Positions 27,212 to 35,562 of a stretch of 64,000 bases of DNA are shown piece after piece. Below the pieces are notes generated by a model. It had not been told where the DNA came from. It saw only the letters and a list, made by a program, of their open reading frames with translations, and made no database searches. Origin of the DNA: JAZDOK01 sp043798715 (GTDB lineage Bacteria > Vulcanimicrobiota > JAZDOK01); contig JAZDOK010000013.1 in the NCBI GenBank assembly GCA_043798715.1, positions 135,960 to 199,959 on the forward strand, read 5' to 3'. Position numbers and translations under genes: made by a program. Within the stretch, counting starts at the first letter, position 1. Each line of letters opens with the position of its first letter.

Positions 27212-27739
27212 CTATCTTCCTGTGATCAAGCCTTCACGTGAAGTATATTGGGGATAATTGGGTTCTTTGATTCCGGATTTTTTATGGTTCATTCCCATGC
27301 AAAAGACCGTATAAGCATCAGCTTTGATTGAAACTTGGTAACTTGGAGAGTATGTATCTTCTCCGGCTGAGGGGCAGGTTGGTATCTGTTTCAGGTACTC
27401 GGGGGGAACAAGCTTTTGTAAGGAACGAGGAAACATATTATGGTTATCATCGTGGTACATTTCCAAGGCGGCACCCATGTTCTTCAAATTGCTTTGGCAG
27501 GCAGTAAAACCGCCGCCAACATGGTGCTCTTTAAGTAATTCAGGAATCATGCAGATAGAAAAAAAGAGCATAACAAAAAACATGATCAAGCATTTATTAA
27601 ACAACCACCAATTGAATTTGACTTTCCTATCAACAAAAAAATACCTGACAAAGTGAGCAATAGTCATGATGACAATTATCATCAGTGACGCAAGTCCAAA
27701 AACCATTATGGAATATACAAAATATGCAGATACTTCCAT
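27212..27739 (-). CDS. Membrane protein with pseudopilin-like C-terminal domain
   Basis: A 175-residue protein with two hydrophobic segments, about residues 5-32 and 44-67, then a soluble part that reads like the globular domain of type II pseudopilins: ACQSNLKNMGAALEMYHDDN, FPRSLQKLVPPEYLKQIPTCP, DTYSPSYQVS. The N terminus does not have the pilin prepilin-peptidase site (no G-F-T-L-x-E helix start), so this is a pilin-like domain on a polytopic anchor, not a pilin. It lies in an AT-richer stretch beginning here. Function unknown; no partner secretion genes are adjacent. The downstream HD gene starts 24 bp after its stop. Confidence 0.65.
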   Translation of the reverse strand: MEVSAYFVYSIMVFGLASLMIIVIMTIAHFVRYFFVDRKVKFNWWLFNKCLIMFFVMLFFSICMIPELLKEHHVGGGFTACQSNLKNMGAALEMYHDDNHNMFPRSLQKLVPPEYLKQIPTCPSAGEDTYSPSYQVSIKADAYTVFCMGMNHKKSGIKEPNYPQYTSREGLITGR

Positions 27740-27777
27740 TTCAGCCTTTCTTTTTCATGCGACACACATTGTTGTAA

Positions 27778-29397
27778 TTATTTTTTGCTTTCCTCGGTTT
27801 CTGCGATTTCATGGAGAATTTCGCGTGTCTTGCCATCCATTTCAAGACCGGAATTTGCATACGCCAGGCCGATTTCTGCTAGTACACTGGCTTTGGCATC
27901 ACTGTCATATGAAAAAAAATCACTTGGAGAGTAATTATGAATCTCTTTTGCAGATTGCAAAGCCTGAATTAGGATTTCCGAAGCCTTATCTTTGCGGTTG
28001 ATTTGGGCGTATTTTTCTGCGATTTTTGCAAGAGTGACGGCCTTTCTCGATGGTTCAGAAATTCGGTCTACTGTAAGAAGGGCGTCACCATAAAAGCCGT
28101 CTTTTAAATATTTTTCGGCGATATCCACGAAGATTAAATTTACTATAGGAAATGAATCACCGCATATAGAGAAGTGTGTATCCATCATCCCTGCAATTTC
28201 GAGAGACTTTTTAATCTCACCGGCCAGGATATAGATTCTAGCCACCTTAGCCAATACTTCCTCCTTGTCCCTTCCATACTCTAAAGGCTTGACTAATTTA
28301 ACAGCCTGCGGGAGAATTTTGGAAATCATAGAAAATGAACCGCCTGCTCGTTGATAATCCTCGGCTAAGCTGGCGAGTGCAAAAGCCTTAATAGAAGATG
28401 GCTTTAAAGAATCGGCTGCTTTAATGTCTTGTGATAAAAGATAGGATGCTTTTTTAGCTTCACCCATGGATTCGTAGCCAGCGGCAATCTCTGGAAAATT
28501 TGAAAATGACAATTTATCACGCGGTTGCTTTTTTATAAAATCAAGGGTTTTTGAATACATTTTAATTGCTTTCTTTCTATTACCTGCCATGCGATAGGCA
28601 TCAGCAATTTCACGAAATGTTATGATTTTGTCATCAATCTTACGGAGTTTTTCTGCATCTTTAACTGCATAAGAAAGCAGCAATTCAGCCTCAGCTTTGT
28701 GCCCCTCGCCGGCATATCTATAAGCAAGATCTGCGTACCCCCTTGACCTGGAACAAATGTCAAACGTTTTATTCACACCCTTAATAAGCAAAGGAAATAT
28801 TTTAGATTCGCTTCCCAGAGGTGTCGTTTTTACATCCAGTATAACAGCAATTCCCATTACAATATCTATTCCTTCTTCTTTATTTTGCAGAACAGACTTC
28901 ATTGAGAGATAAATAAGTTCAGTCGCTTTCTCCTTAAATCCGAATTTAAATAATATTTCTGCGATTTCGGATAGCTTGATGGCAGTAAAGCAATCACCTT
29001 CCTTGAGAGCTATGTCTCGAGATTGCAATAATACTTTTAAGAGTTCTTTCTGATTTTCGAGCTTGGCAAACCCACTCAAGAGACCCTTCAATGCATCTAG
29101 TTTGTGATATGGATCTTTAATACCCTTTATAAAGAATCGTGCTTTCTCAAATTGCCCGGTTTCTGCATATTTACTTGCGAGATCTGCCACCGCCTCTTCT
29201 TTTGCATCCACATTTTTATAAGCACTGATCAAAAAAGCAGCGCAATCGAGCGGACTTTTCTCGGGATCAAAGTCCTTGCCTAATAGAGGGACCGGGCTTG
29301 GAGTGGGTGGTTTTATTGCTTCCTTTGCGGGAAGAGAGGCGCATAACAACAGAACACAGAAAAAGACTAAGAAAAAAAGACTAAATACTCGTTTCAT
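27778..29397 (-). CDS. Exported helical-repeat (TPR-like) protein
   Basis: A 539-residue secreted protein. After a signal peptide ending around SLPAKE it consists almost entirely of alpha-helical pairs with TPR/Sel1-like spacing, for example ASKYAETGQFEKARFFIKGI, LAYRYAGEGHKAEAELLLSY, IADAYRMAGNRKKAIKMYSK and IAEKYAQINRKDKASEILIQ. Such scaffolds bind other proteins. No catalytic motif is seen. The coding sequence is clearly AT-richer than the flanking core genes, in line with the start of the accessory region. It lies upstream of the pseudopilin-like gene with 38 bp between them, so they may be expressed together. Specific role unknown. Confidence 0.75.
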   Translation of the reverse strand: MKRVFSLFFLVFFCVLLLCASLPAKEAIKPPTPSPVPLLGKDFDPEKSPLDCAAFLISAYKNVDAKEEAVADLASKYAETGQFEKARFFIKGIKDPYHKLDALKGLLSGFAKLENQKELLKVLLQSRDIALKEGDCFTAIKLSEIAEILFKFGFKEKATELIYLSMKSVLQNKEEGIDIVMGIAVILDVKTTPLGSESKIFPLLIKGVNKTFDICSRSRGYADLAYRYAGEGHKAEAELLLSYAVKDAEKLRKIDDKIITFREIADAYRMAGNRKKAIKMYSKTLDFIKKQPRDKLSFSNFPEIAAGYESMGEAKKASYLLSQDIKAADSLKPSSIKAFALASLAEDYQRAGGSFSMISKILPQAVKLVKPLEYGRDKEEVLAKVARIYILAGEIKKSLEIAGMMDTHFSICGDSFPIVNLIFVDIAEKYLKDGFYGDALLTVDRISEPSRKAVTLAKIAEKYAQINRKDKASEILIQALQSAKEIHNYSPSDFFSYDSDAKASVLAEIGLAYANSGLEMDGKTREILHEIAETEESKK

Positions 29398-29439
29398 AGG
29401 AGCGGCCAGCCCCCCTTAGTTCTCTTCATGAAGACGCTC

Positions 29440-30424
29440 TCATTCGTATTTAGTATTTACCGACATGAAGTCCTCAAAGTTATTCTTCTGGAGATAAAGA
29501 CGTTTTCCTCTCAGCACTGAGCGGTCCACGCAATCTTGTGATATAGCAGGAATTTCGCAGGCGCCTGAGAATCTAAAAAATCTGGAGCGCCAATAAACGG
29601 CTCCTTGGGCAAGAACTGCGTATTCATCGTCCTTCCTTATATACTTCCCAATACTAGAGTTTGTTCTGTCTAACCCCACACAGAAACGGTCAATTTTCCC
29701 CGTTGTCAGGGAACTCTTCTGGCCAAAGCACATCATGACTGTCTATAGCCAAAGGATAAGGGAAAGAATATGCATTATACAGGTGTACAGCGATGCGCGC
29801 ATGTCGCTTAGTTAAAAAACGCAGAAGAATATGATGAAGTCTTAATTTTATAGCATTATATCCTGCTTTGGCAGGTGTCATGTCGCTCCAGTCTTTAGGC
29901 AGTATATCTTTTGTATATACTCTCTTGCCAACCTCAGACATATACCAAAAGGTCATGGCATAGGCCGCTTGAGCTAGGACCTCTTGCGACCATGCAAGGG
30001 TGACTTTCCAGGTATTAGGTTTCAATTCTTCGATTTGCGTTTGTATTGGTGGTTCAGAAGCTTGTTGAATGAATAATTCCCTCACATCGTCTGTTTTCTG
30101 AAGCCATTTATAATTTCTGCTTAGCTTCCACTTTGATGGAATGACGAAAATTCGAACCAATTGAGAAATATCAATTCCATTGCCTGGCCAGACCTTTTCT
30201 CCCAGCTTGACTCCACCATCCAATCGCTGAATATTCTTATCAATTTGCTCAATAATCCTCTTTGGAGAAATTGCCATAGATTTGACTTCTACTATTGCGT
30301 GAATCCGTAGGGAACTAATGCCATTTGCCGAGAGATTTGATTTTTCTTCAACAAGTATTCCGTCTGCGCCTTTTGAAAAGCCTCCCCATTGTGAATGATG
30401 TTTCTTCTTTGGTCCGGCAAACTG
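29440..30424 (-). pseudogene. Broken gene, possible PD-(D/E)XK nuclease-like protein, truncated by IS21 and frameshifted
   Basis: The minus frame open from 30424 to 29690 reads as a real protein whose 5' end is missing: it enters directly from the left end of the IS element, and the apparent residues upstream are IS repeat DNA. Near the new end, ADGILVEEK and AIVEVKSM spaced about 28 residues apart resemble the acidic/ExK core of PD-(D/E)XK nucleases; this is a weak match. The frame stops at 29690, but the overlapping frame continues as plausible protein (DRFCVGLDRTNSSIGKY through FEDFMSVNTKYE) to 29440. The switch point is a GGGGAAAA run at about 29698, consistent with a one-base indel. Both lesions suggest a dead gene, or the frameshift may be a sequencing error. 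Confidence 0.6.
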
Positions 30425-30545
30425 CGTATTCCACGGCGAACCGATCAGCGATTCCACGCGCAACCGATCACTGATTCCACGGCCATCCGATCGCTGATTC
30501 CACGGGCAACCGATCGCTGATTCCATAGCCATCCGATCGCTCAGC
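30425..30545 (+). repeat. IS21 left-end transposase-binding repeats
   Basis: About five imperfect copies of a 23-bp unit of the form GATTCCACGGSCAACCGATC follow one another. They are the left-end binding sites of the IS21 transposase and match inverted copies at the right end. They resemble a short CRISPR array at first sight but have almost no spacer. Confidence 0.88.
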
Positions 30546-30580
30546 GGTGGCAGAGGTCTAAAAAAGACTTCAAGGAAAAT

Positions 30581-30598
30581 CACCTCCCAAAGGAGGTG
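30581..30598 (+). promoter_or_regulatory. istA: Hairpin occluding the istA ribosome binding site
   Basis: CACCTCC and GGAGGTG form perfect 7-bp arms with a 4-base loop. The right arm is the istA Shine-Dalgarno sequence, ten bases before the TTG start. In RNA the hairpin would hide the site, a known strategy by which insertion sequences limit translation of transposase mRNA. Confidence 0.7.
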
Positions 30599-30606
30599 GG
30601 TCTACC

Positions 30607-32157
30607 TTGCCAAAAATGACCATGAGAAAGATCCGAGAAATTCTGAGATTACGTTTGTCTCTGGGTCGCAGCCATCGGGAAATCGCTCAAGCCTGCAATA
30701 TCTCTACTTCCACCGTTGGAGACTGCCTGGTGCGGTTCCGGGTCTCCGGCCTTCCCTGGCCCCTTTCCCCGGAGCTGGATGACGTGGCTCTTGAGAAGAA
30801 GCTCTACCGTCTTGAGCCCTCACCTTCCGCAGATCGTCCGGGGCCGAATTGGGATTGGGTGATGCGGGAGATGCGCAAAAAACACGTGACCTTATCGCTT
30901 CTCTGGCAGGAATACCACGTAGCCAATCCGGACGGCTACGAATACAGCTGGTTTTGTGAGTCCTATGCCACCTGGAGAGGAAGACAGGACTTGGTGATGC
31001 GTCAAAATCACAAGCTGGGAGAAAAGTGTTTTGTGGACTATGCCGGAGATACCATCTCAGTGGTGACCCCGGAGACGGGAGAGATTCGCAAGGCCTTTCT
31101 TTTTGTGGGGGCGCTCGGGGGAAGCAATTACACTTATGCTGAAGCGACCTGGTCGCAGGAGCTTCCTTTATGGGTCGCCTCCCATGTGCGAATGTTTGCG
31201 TTTTTCGGCGGCGTTCCCGAGATTCTAATTCCGGACAACCTTAAGAGCGGTGTGACCAAGGCCAACTATTACGAGCCGGACATCAACCTGACTTACCAGG
31301 AGATGGCGGAGCACTACGGAGTCGCCGTTCTCCCGGCCCGCATCCGAAAACCCCGGGACAAGGCCAAGGTGGAAAACGCCGTTTTGTTGGCCGAACGATG
31401 GATCCTGGCGGCTCTTCGCAATCGAACTTTCTTCAGTCTGGAGGAGCTAAATAAGGCGATTTCCAAGTTGTTAGCTGTGTTGAATGACCGTTTGTTCCAG
31501 AAGCTTCCGGGAAGTCGCCGTCAAATTTTCGAGCAGGAGGAGAAGCCGCTTCTTCGTCCCTTGCCGAAGGTTCCTTATGTCTTCGGCCAGTGGAAGAAAG
31601 CCCGCGTAAATATTGATTACCACATCGACGTGGAAGGCCATCACTACAGCGTCCCATACTCGCTGGCCCGGGAGGCGGTGGAGGTTCGAATGACCGGAAC
31701 GATTGTCGAAATTTTCCACGCCGGGCTCCGTGTGGCGAGTCATCCGCGGGGTTATCGACGAGGCGGGACAACCACGGTCAAGGAACACATGCCACCCCGT
31801 CATCGCAACATGGCCGAGTGGACGCCGGAACGCATCACCACCTGGGCGGCCAGCATCGGCTCCACGGTGGCCACGATGGCGAGTCGAATCATGGAGTCCC
31901 GTCAGCATCCGGAACAAGGTTTCAGGGCCTGCTTCGGACTTCTTCGCCTATCCAGCCAGTATGGGAAGGAGCGATTGGAGGCGGCTTGCTGCCGGGCTCT
32001 TTCCGTCGGAGCCTGCTCCTACAAGAGCGTTCACTCCATCTTAAAGAACAGCCTCGATCGACAACTTTCCTTCCCCTTATCTCTCCGGAGCGCCGGGCAT
32101 CATGAGAATGTTCGGGGCTCCGAGTATTACCGTCAGGAAGGAGGTGAACTTACTTGA
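30607..32157 (+). CDS. istA: IS21 family transposase IstA
   Basis: DDE-type transposase of 516 residues. The N terminus holds a helix-turn-helix (SLGRSHREIAQACNISTSTV) for end binding. The rve/DDE catalytic core shows Asp in CFVDYAGDT, Asp in ILIPDNLKSG and Glu in RDKAKVENAV. A C-terminal Mu-like beta domain follows (HHYSVPYSLAREAVEVRM). Length is normal for the family and no frameshift is seen. The TTG at 30607 fits the spacing to AGGAGG; ATG 30616 and 30622 are in frame. The 3' end overlaps istB by the arrangement TGATG, so translation is coupled. Confidence 0.95.
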   Translation: MPKMTMRKIREILRLRLSLGRSHREIAQACNISTSTVGDCLVRFRVSGLPWPLSPELDDVALEKKLYRLEPSPSADRPGPNWDWVMREMRKKHVTLSLLWQEYHVANPDGYEYSWFCESYATWRGRQDLVMRQNHKLGEKCFVDYAGDTISVVTPETGEIRKAFLFVGALGGSNYTYAEATWSQELPLWVASHVRMFAFFGGVPEILIPDNLKSGVTKANYYEPDINLTYQEMAEHYGVAVLPARIRKPRDKAKVENAVLLAERWILAALRNRTFFSLEELNKAISKLLAVLNDRLFQKLPGSRRQIFEQEEKPLLRPLPKVPYVFGQWKKARVNIDYHIDVEGHHYSVPYSLAREAVEVRMTGTIVEIFHAGLRVASHPRGYRRGGTTTVKEHMPPRHRNMAEWTPERITTWAASIGSTVATMASRIMESRQHPEQGFRACFGLLRLSSQYGKERLEAACCRALSVGACSYKSVHSILKNSLDRQLSFPLSLRSAGHHENVRGSEYYRQEGGELT

Positions 32158-32894
32158 TGATGCAACAGACCTTGGAAAAACTGCACAACCTTCGCTTAAG
32201 GGGGATGGCCCGCGCTTTTGAAGAACAGATGGGCCAGGGAGATATGGGCGGCCTTTCCTTTGAAGAACGACTCGGTCTGGTCGTAGACCGGGAGTGGCTT
32301 CTTCGACAGGAAAACCGCCTCAGTCAACGATTGAGGGTCGCTAATCTCAAACAGAAAGCCTGTGTGGAAGACATAGACTTTCGCCACCCCCGCGACCTGG
32401 ACAAGAAGGTCATGCAAGACCTGGCGACCTGCCGGTGGATTCGGGCAAAACGAAATCTCATTCTCACCGGCCCCACGGGAGTGGGCAAAACATGGCTGGC
32501 GTGCGCCCTGGCTGACAAAGCCTGCCGGGAGAACTTGACGACCCTGTACACCCGAGTTCAGCGTTTGAGCCACGAATTGATGGTGGCCCGCGCAGACGGA
32601 GGGTATCTCAAGCTTCTGGCGAAATTGGCAAAGGTGGACCTATTGGTCCTGGACGACTGGGGATTGTCTCCTCTGGAAGGGCAGGCCCAGCATGACCTTC
32701 TGGAAGTGATTGACGACAGAGCCGGCATCCGCTCCACAATGGTGACAAGTCAGATCCCCGTCAGCAAATGGCACGACATGGTGGCGGACCCCAGTGTGGC
32801 GGATGCCCTTTTGGACCGGATAGCGGGATCAGCTATCAAGATAAACTTAAAAGGAGGTTCGATGCGCAAGGCCGGATCCGAGACAGCGGATTGA
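32157..32894 (+). CDS. istB: IS21 family transposition helper ATPase IstB
   Basis: AAA+ ATPase related to DnaC that assembles on target DNA and stimulates IstA. The 245-residue product has Walker A GPTGVGKTW near residue 100, Walker B LLVLDDWG near 163, a sensor/arginine region (VADALLDRIAGSA), and the N-terminal helical IstB domain (LEKLHNLRLRGMARAFEEQM). ATG 32157 overlaps the last base of the istA stop; an in-frame TTG three bases earlier is possible. AAGGAGG lies upstream inside istA. The truncated propeller gene on the opposite strand overlaps its last 59 bp. Confidence 0.95.
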   Translation: MMQQTLEKLHNLRLRGMARAFEEQMGQGDMGGLSFEERLGLVVDREWLLRQENRLSQRLRVANLKQKACVEDIDFRHPRDLDKKVMQDLATCRWIRAKRNLILTGPTGVGKTWLACALADKACRENLTTLYTRVQRLSHELMVARADGGYLKLLAKLAKVDLLVLDDWGLSPLEGQAQHDLLEVIDDRAGIRSTMVTSQIPVSKWHDMVADPSVADALLDRIAGSAIKINLKGGSMRKAGSETAD

Positions 32895-34158
32895 AGTCCA
32901 TTTTTTCAACCTCGCAAAGGGGTGATCGGGAAGAATGGAATCGGTGATCGGATCGTGGAATGTGTGATCGGATAACTCTGGAATCGGCGATCGAATGCCG
33001 TGGAATACGTATGCCGCTCCCGGAGAAGGCATAGAGTTTAGAACCGACCCCGATGTATATCGTGCCATCGGGACCGATCGCAGGAGAAGATACAATCGCA
33101 TAGTCAGAATTGTAATTCCATTTCGGGGTCCCATCAGGATTGACGGCATAGAACCTGGCCGATCCGAAATAGATGGTTCCATCCGAACCCACCGCGGGAG
33201 AGCTCGATGTAAAGGCAATGCCGGGTAAAACCCATTTCAATGATCCGTCAGCGGGGTTAAGGGCATAGAGATTCGTGTCTGCCGACACCATATAGATCGT
33301 TCCATCCGGGCCTATGGCAGGAGAAGAATTCACGGCACCCGTCGTCAAATAACCCCACTTCTCGGAGCCGTCATCTGGTTTCACGGCATAGAGCTTGCCA
33401 TCAACCGACCCCGCATAGATCGTTCCATCCGAGGCGATAGCCGGTGAGGAATACACCGCTCCTCCAGTCGAAAAACTCCATTTCAGTGAACCGTTACCGG
33501 GATTCAGGGCATAGAGTTGATGATCGTCCGACCCGAAATAGATGGTTCCGTCGGAACCTATGGCGGGTGAAGAATTCAACACCCCCCCCGTCTCATAACT
33601 CCACTTAACGGTTCCATCACCCGGTTTCAGGGCATAGAGCTTTTTATCCGTCGACCCCACATAAACCGTTCCGTCTGAACCTATCGCCGGCGATGACCAG
33701 ATGGCATCCCCAGTCGTACAGCTCCATTTAACAGTTCCATCATCGGGGTTCAGGGCATAAAGTTTGTTGTCCATCGACCCGACATAAACAGTACCATCCG
33801 TGCCGATCGCGGGAGAAGAATGAACCTGATCTCCGGTAAAATAGCTCCATTTTCTCGTCCCATTTGGGTTTAAGGCATATATTTTGCGATCATAGGAACC
33901 CACGTAGACCGTTCCGTCAGGCCCGATCGCCGGAGATGAATACACATTGCCTCCGGCCTCGTAGTTCCATTTTACGGGAGGAGGGGTAGGGGATGGAGAT
34001 GGTGTGCCAGTGGGCGTGGGAGTAGGGGAGGAGCCGCTGCCTCCTCCGCTGGAGGAACCCCCGCAGCCGCTGAGAGAAAAGAGAAGGGAAATGAGGATGA
34101 AGAGAACAAGGTAAGTAGAGATTTTAGTTTCAAATCCGAAGCTTCCGCTTTTTTTCAT
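32836..34158 (-). CDS. PQQ-like beta-propeller lipoprotein, 3' end replaced by IS21
   Basis: Lipoprotein with a signal peptide and lipobox LSGC, a Gly/Ser then Pro/Thr linker, and eight 37-41 residue blades each of the type SSPAIGxDGTVYVGS...LYALNP.DG..KW, a PQQ-like (PPT1/YncE-type) beta-propeller. The native part ends at 33010 after LYAFSGSG in the eighth blade. The last 58 codons (33009-32836) are IS21 DNA read on its minus strand, up to a chance stop inside istB. The propeller may therefore still fold, but its true C terminus is lost. ATG 34158 has AAAGGTGG upstream; the open frame before it is not coding-like. Probably a surface protein binding partners; no catalytic residue is apparent. 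Confidence 0.85.
   Translation of the reverse strand: MKKSGSFGFETKISTYLVLFILISLLFSLSGCGGSSSGGGSGSSPTPTPTGTPSPSPTPPPVKWNYEAGGNVYSSPAIGPDGTVYVGSYDRKIYALNPNGTRKWSYFTGDQVHSSPAIGTDGTVYVGSMDNKLYALNPDDGTVKWSCTTGDAIWSSPAIGSDGTVYVGSTDKKLYALKPGDGTVKWSYETGGVLNSSPAIGSDGTIYFGSDDHQLYALNPGNGSLKWSFSTGGAVYSSPAIASDGTIYAGSVDGKLYAVKPDDGSEKWGYLTTGAVNSSPAIGPDGTIYMVSADTNLYALNPADGSLKWVLPGIAFTSSSPAVGSDGTIYFGSARFYAVNPDGTPKWNYNSDYAIVSSPAIGPDGTIYIGVGSKLYAFSGSGIRIPRHSIADSRVIRSHIPRSDHRFHSSRSPLCEVEKMDFNPLSRIRPCASNLLLSLS
32921..33009 (+). repeat. IS21 right-end transposase-binding repeats
   Basis: Three to four inverted copies of the left-end subrepeat (GGAATCGGTGATCGGAT type) end with the terminal CCGTGGAATACG. They form the right-hand boundary of the IS element and provide the foreign 3' tail of the adjacent propeller gene. 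Confidence 0.85.
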
Positions 34159-34514
34159 GTTTTTCCACCTTTCAGAAAATTGGAAGTGCCAACAGTATGA
34201 GCCGATTGCGTTACACTTGCACAGAAGGCTCAAGAAATCCTTTTTGATGGGCGAAGAAACCACGGAGTCAGGTCTCGCTTTTGCATGAAGGGCGCATGTT
34301 CTAGCATTTTCGCCGTCTCTGGTGTAGCTTAACTAGGGTTCAGATTGAAAGGAATTCGGGGGAGATTACTGAATACTTTCTATGGAACGAGCAAGCCAGG
34401 CGTTAAGGATGGCCGCGGAGGTGGTGGAGGGGTGAAAATTTTAACATCTCCGGCGAAAATGTATGATTGCAAGCCTCTTGACCCCAAGTCTCTTATTACA
34501 GAGGATATATTCTG
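34159..34514. other. Gene-free stretch before the HEPN gene
   Basis: This 356-bp gap holds the ribosome binding site of the propeller gene at its left edge, the left copy of a direct repeat (34260-34320), and an AT-rich leader with GAGG ten bases before the HEPN ATG. A GCTTAAC...GTTAAGG pair (34327-34408) hints at an attC-like site but the inner arms do not match. No convincing ORF. Confidence 0.6.
34260..34320 (+). repeat. Imperfect direct repeat, left copy
   Basis: A 61-bp segment beginning CCACGGAGTC and ending GTCTCT that matches 37503-37561 at roughly three quarters of positions with two gaps. The best-conserved stretch is TTGCATGAAG followed by GCGCAT. The two copies bracket the HEPN gene and the TIR cassette region in the same orientation. 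Confidence 0.6.
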
Positions 34515-35366
34515 ATGAAAAAGCCTGTTCTCATTGTAAAAGACAATTTGCTGATGCCAATATTTGCTATGGAGGGCAGAACCAGCGAAATCCAAAAAGA
34601 GATGGATTGTGCCAGTAGCAGCCCGGTAGTTCTAAATGGTCTGTTCCTAATGTTAGTATCCTATTTCGAATCCATGCGCAAAGAAGTTCTACAGTATTAT
34701 CTAAAGTATGAACCTGATAGGATACCCACCAAGAAAACGATTGAGATTGACAAGAATATACTGATAGAGAACGAAGGTTTTCGTTTGATCGAGTGTTTGG
34801 TTTCAGAATACATCAATAGGATGCCGAATTGGCAATTCATACAGATATTCTATGAAGTCCTGAAGATCAAGAAGCCGGAGATTGAGCAGAGTATTGATGA
34901 GATTAAGAAGCGCAGAAATGAATTGATACATGACAATATGCAAGTGGATTTCAAGCAATCCACAGTGTTGCACAAAAGCATAGATTCTGATTACTTAGCT
35001 CATGCTCTGGGTGAATATAACCAGTATTTGGCCTATCTAAGAACTGAGATATCTAGAGTTTATAACAAATGCACCAAAGTCAATGCGTTGAAGAGTCTGT
35101 GGCACTTTATCTTCAGGACACCATTGTGTGCTAATTTTGAGGACTATTGGCACATCGATTCCGAACAAGATTGCCTAGTTGGCTGTAAGACTCCCGAATA
35201 TGAAGTCAATCTGTCACATAGCGAAAAGTTCATGATTGATATTTGGAGGAGTCAAGTACGCACGGGGAACGTTGGTTTTCTTAATATGGCATCATTGGAT
35301 CAACGTACACAATCCTGTCTCTACATGTTTTTGAAGCTATCAAATGATATCTTCTTGTACCATTAG
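34515..35366 (+). CDS. HEPN-like protein, candidate toxin or defence RNase
   Basis: A 283-residue AT-rich gene product without signal peptide or membrane segment. Its centre carries KKRRNELIHDN, an R-x4-H motif (R134, H139), the catalytic signature of HEPN-fold RNases of toxin-antitoxin and abortive-infection systems. The preceding helix-rich region (FYEVLKIKKPEIEQSIDEI) fits the HEPN four-helix bundle, like the MAE_28990 or RiboL-PSP type. The C-terminal 120 residues are unassigned. No antitoxin-like gene is directly coupled. It lies just upstream of two integron-like cassettes, and base composition differs from the core genome. Function inferred from the motif only. Confidence 0.6.
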   Translation: MKKPVLIVKDNLLMPIFAMEGRTSEIQKEMDCASSSPVVLNGLFLMLVSYFESMRKEVLQYYLKYEPDRIPTKKTIEIDKNILIENEGFRLIECLVSEYINRMPNWQFIQIFYEVLKIKKPEIEQSIDEIKKRRNELIHDNMQVDFKQSTVLHKSIDSDYLAHALGEYNQYLAYLRTEISRVYNKCTKVNALKSLWHFIFRTPLCANFEDYWHIDSEQDCLVGCKTPEYEVNLSHSEKFMIDIWRSQVRTGNVGFLNMASLDQRTQSCLYMFLKLSNDIFLYH

Positions 35367-35562
35367 TAGCGGCCATTCATGGATGGGGCAGAGACGTTGA
35401 GTATAACAGCGGCATTGACTCCGACTCCAAGAGCGTCCATTTTTGAGCCTGAAGGTCACGGGGTCAAGGTCACGGGGCAGATCTTGTTTATTGCATGCAG
35501 AAAAAAGGGAAACTGTGCAAGAGACTTGAATTTCCCCTTTGGAACAGGCTTTATACCGTTCC

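Larger units (their letters stand above)
30425..33009 (+). mobile_element. Complete IS21-family insertion sequence
   Basis: A 2.6-kb element with istA and istB and terminal inverted repeats. The outermost 13 bp CGTATTCCACGGC at 30425 recur inverted at the right end (33009 backward), and both ends carry arrays of a 20-25 bp subrepeat, as in the IS21 family. Both genes are intact, so the element may be active. The flanking bases (left ...GGCAAACTG, right TATGCCGCTC...) show no target-site duplication. Left and right neighbours are different truncated genes, which suggests deletion or recombination at this copy. Confidence 0.93.

Noticed and set aside
30425..30545. A tight series of about five 23-bp repeats that resembles a short CRISPR array
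   Set aside because: Spacers are nearly absent, the units match inverted copies at 32921-33009, and both lie at the ends of an IS21 element; no cas gene is present. They are transposase-binding repeats.
30425..30583. The apparent N-terminal 53 residues of the broken nuclease-like frame
   Set aside because: They are encoded by the IS21 terminal repeats (serial repeats of the same bases), not by the original gene.
34327..34408. A third attC-like site (GCTTAAC...GTTAAGG, 82 bp) upstream of the HEPN gene
   Set aside because: The outer boxes are near-complementary, but the inner arms (TTCAG side against AAGC side) do not pair with equal spacers and the last R' base is wrong. Kept only as a hint.
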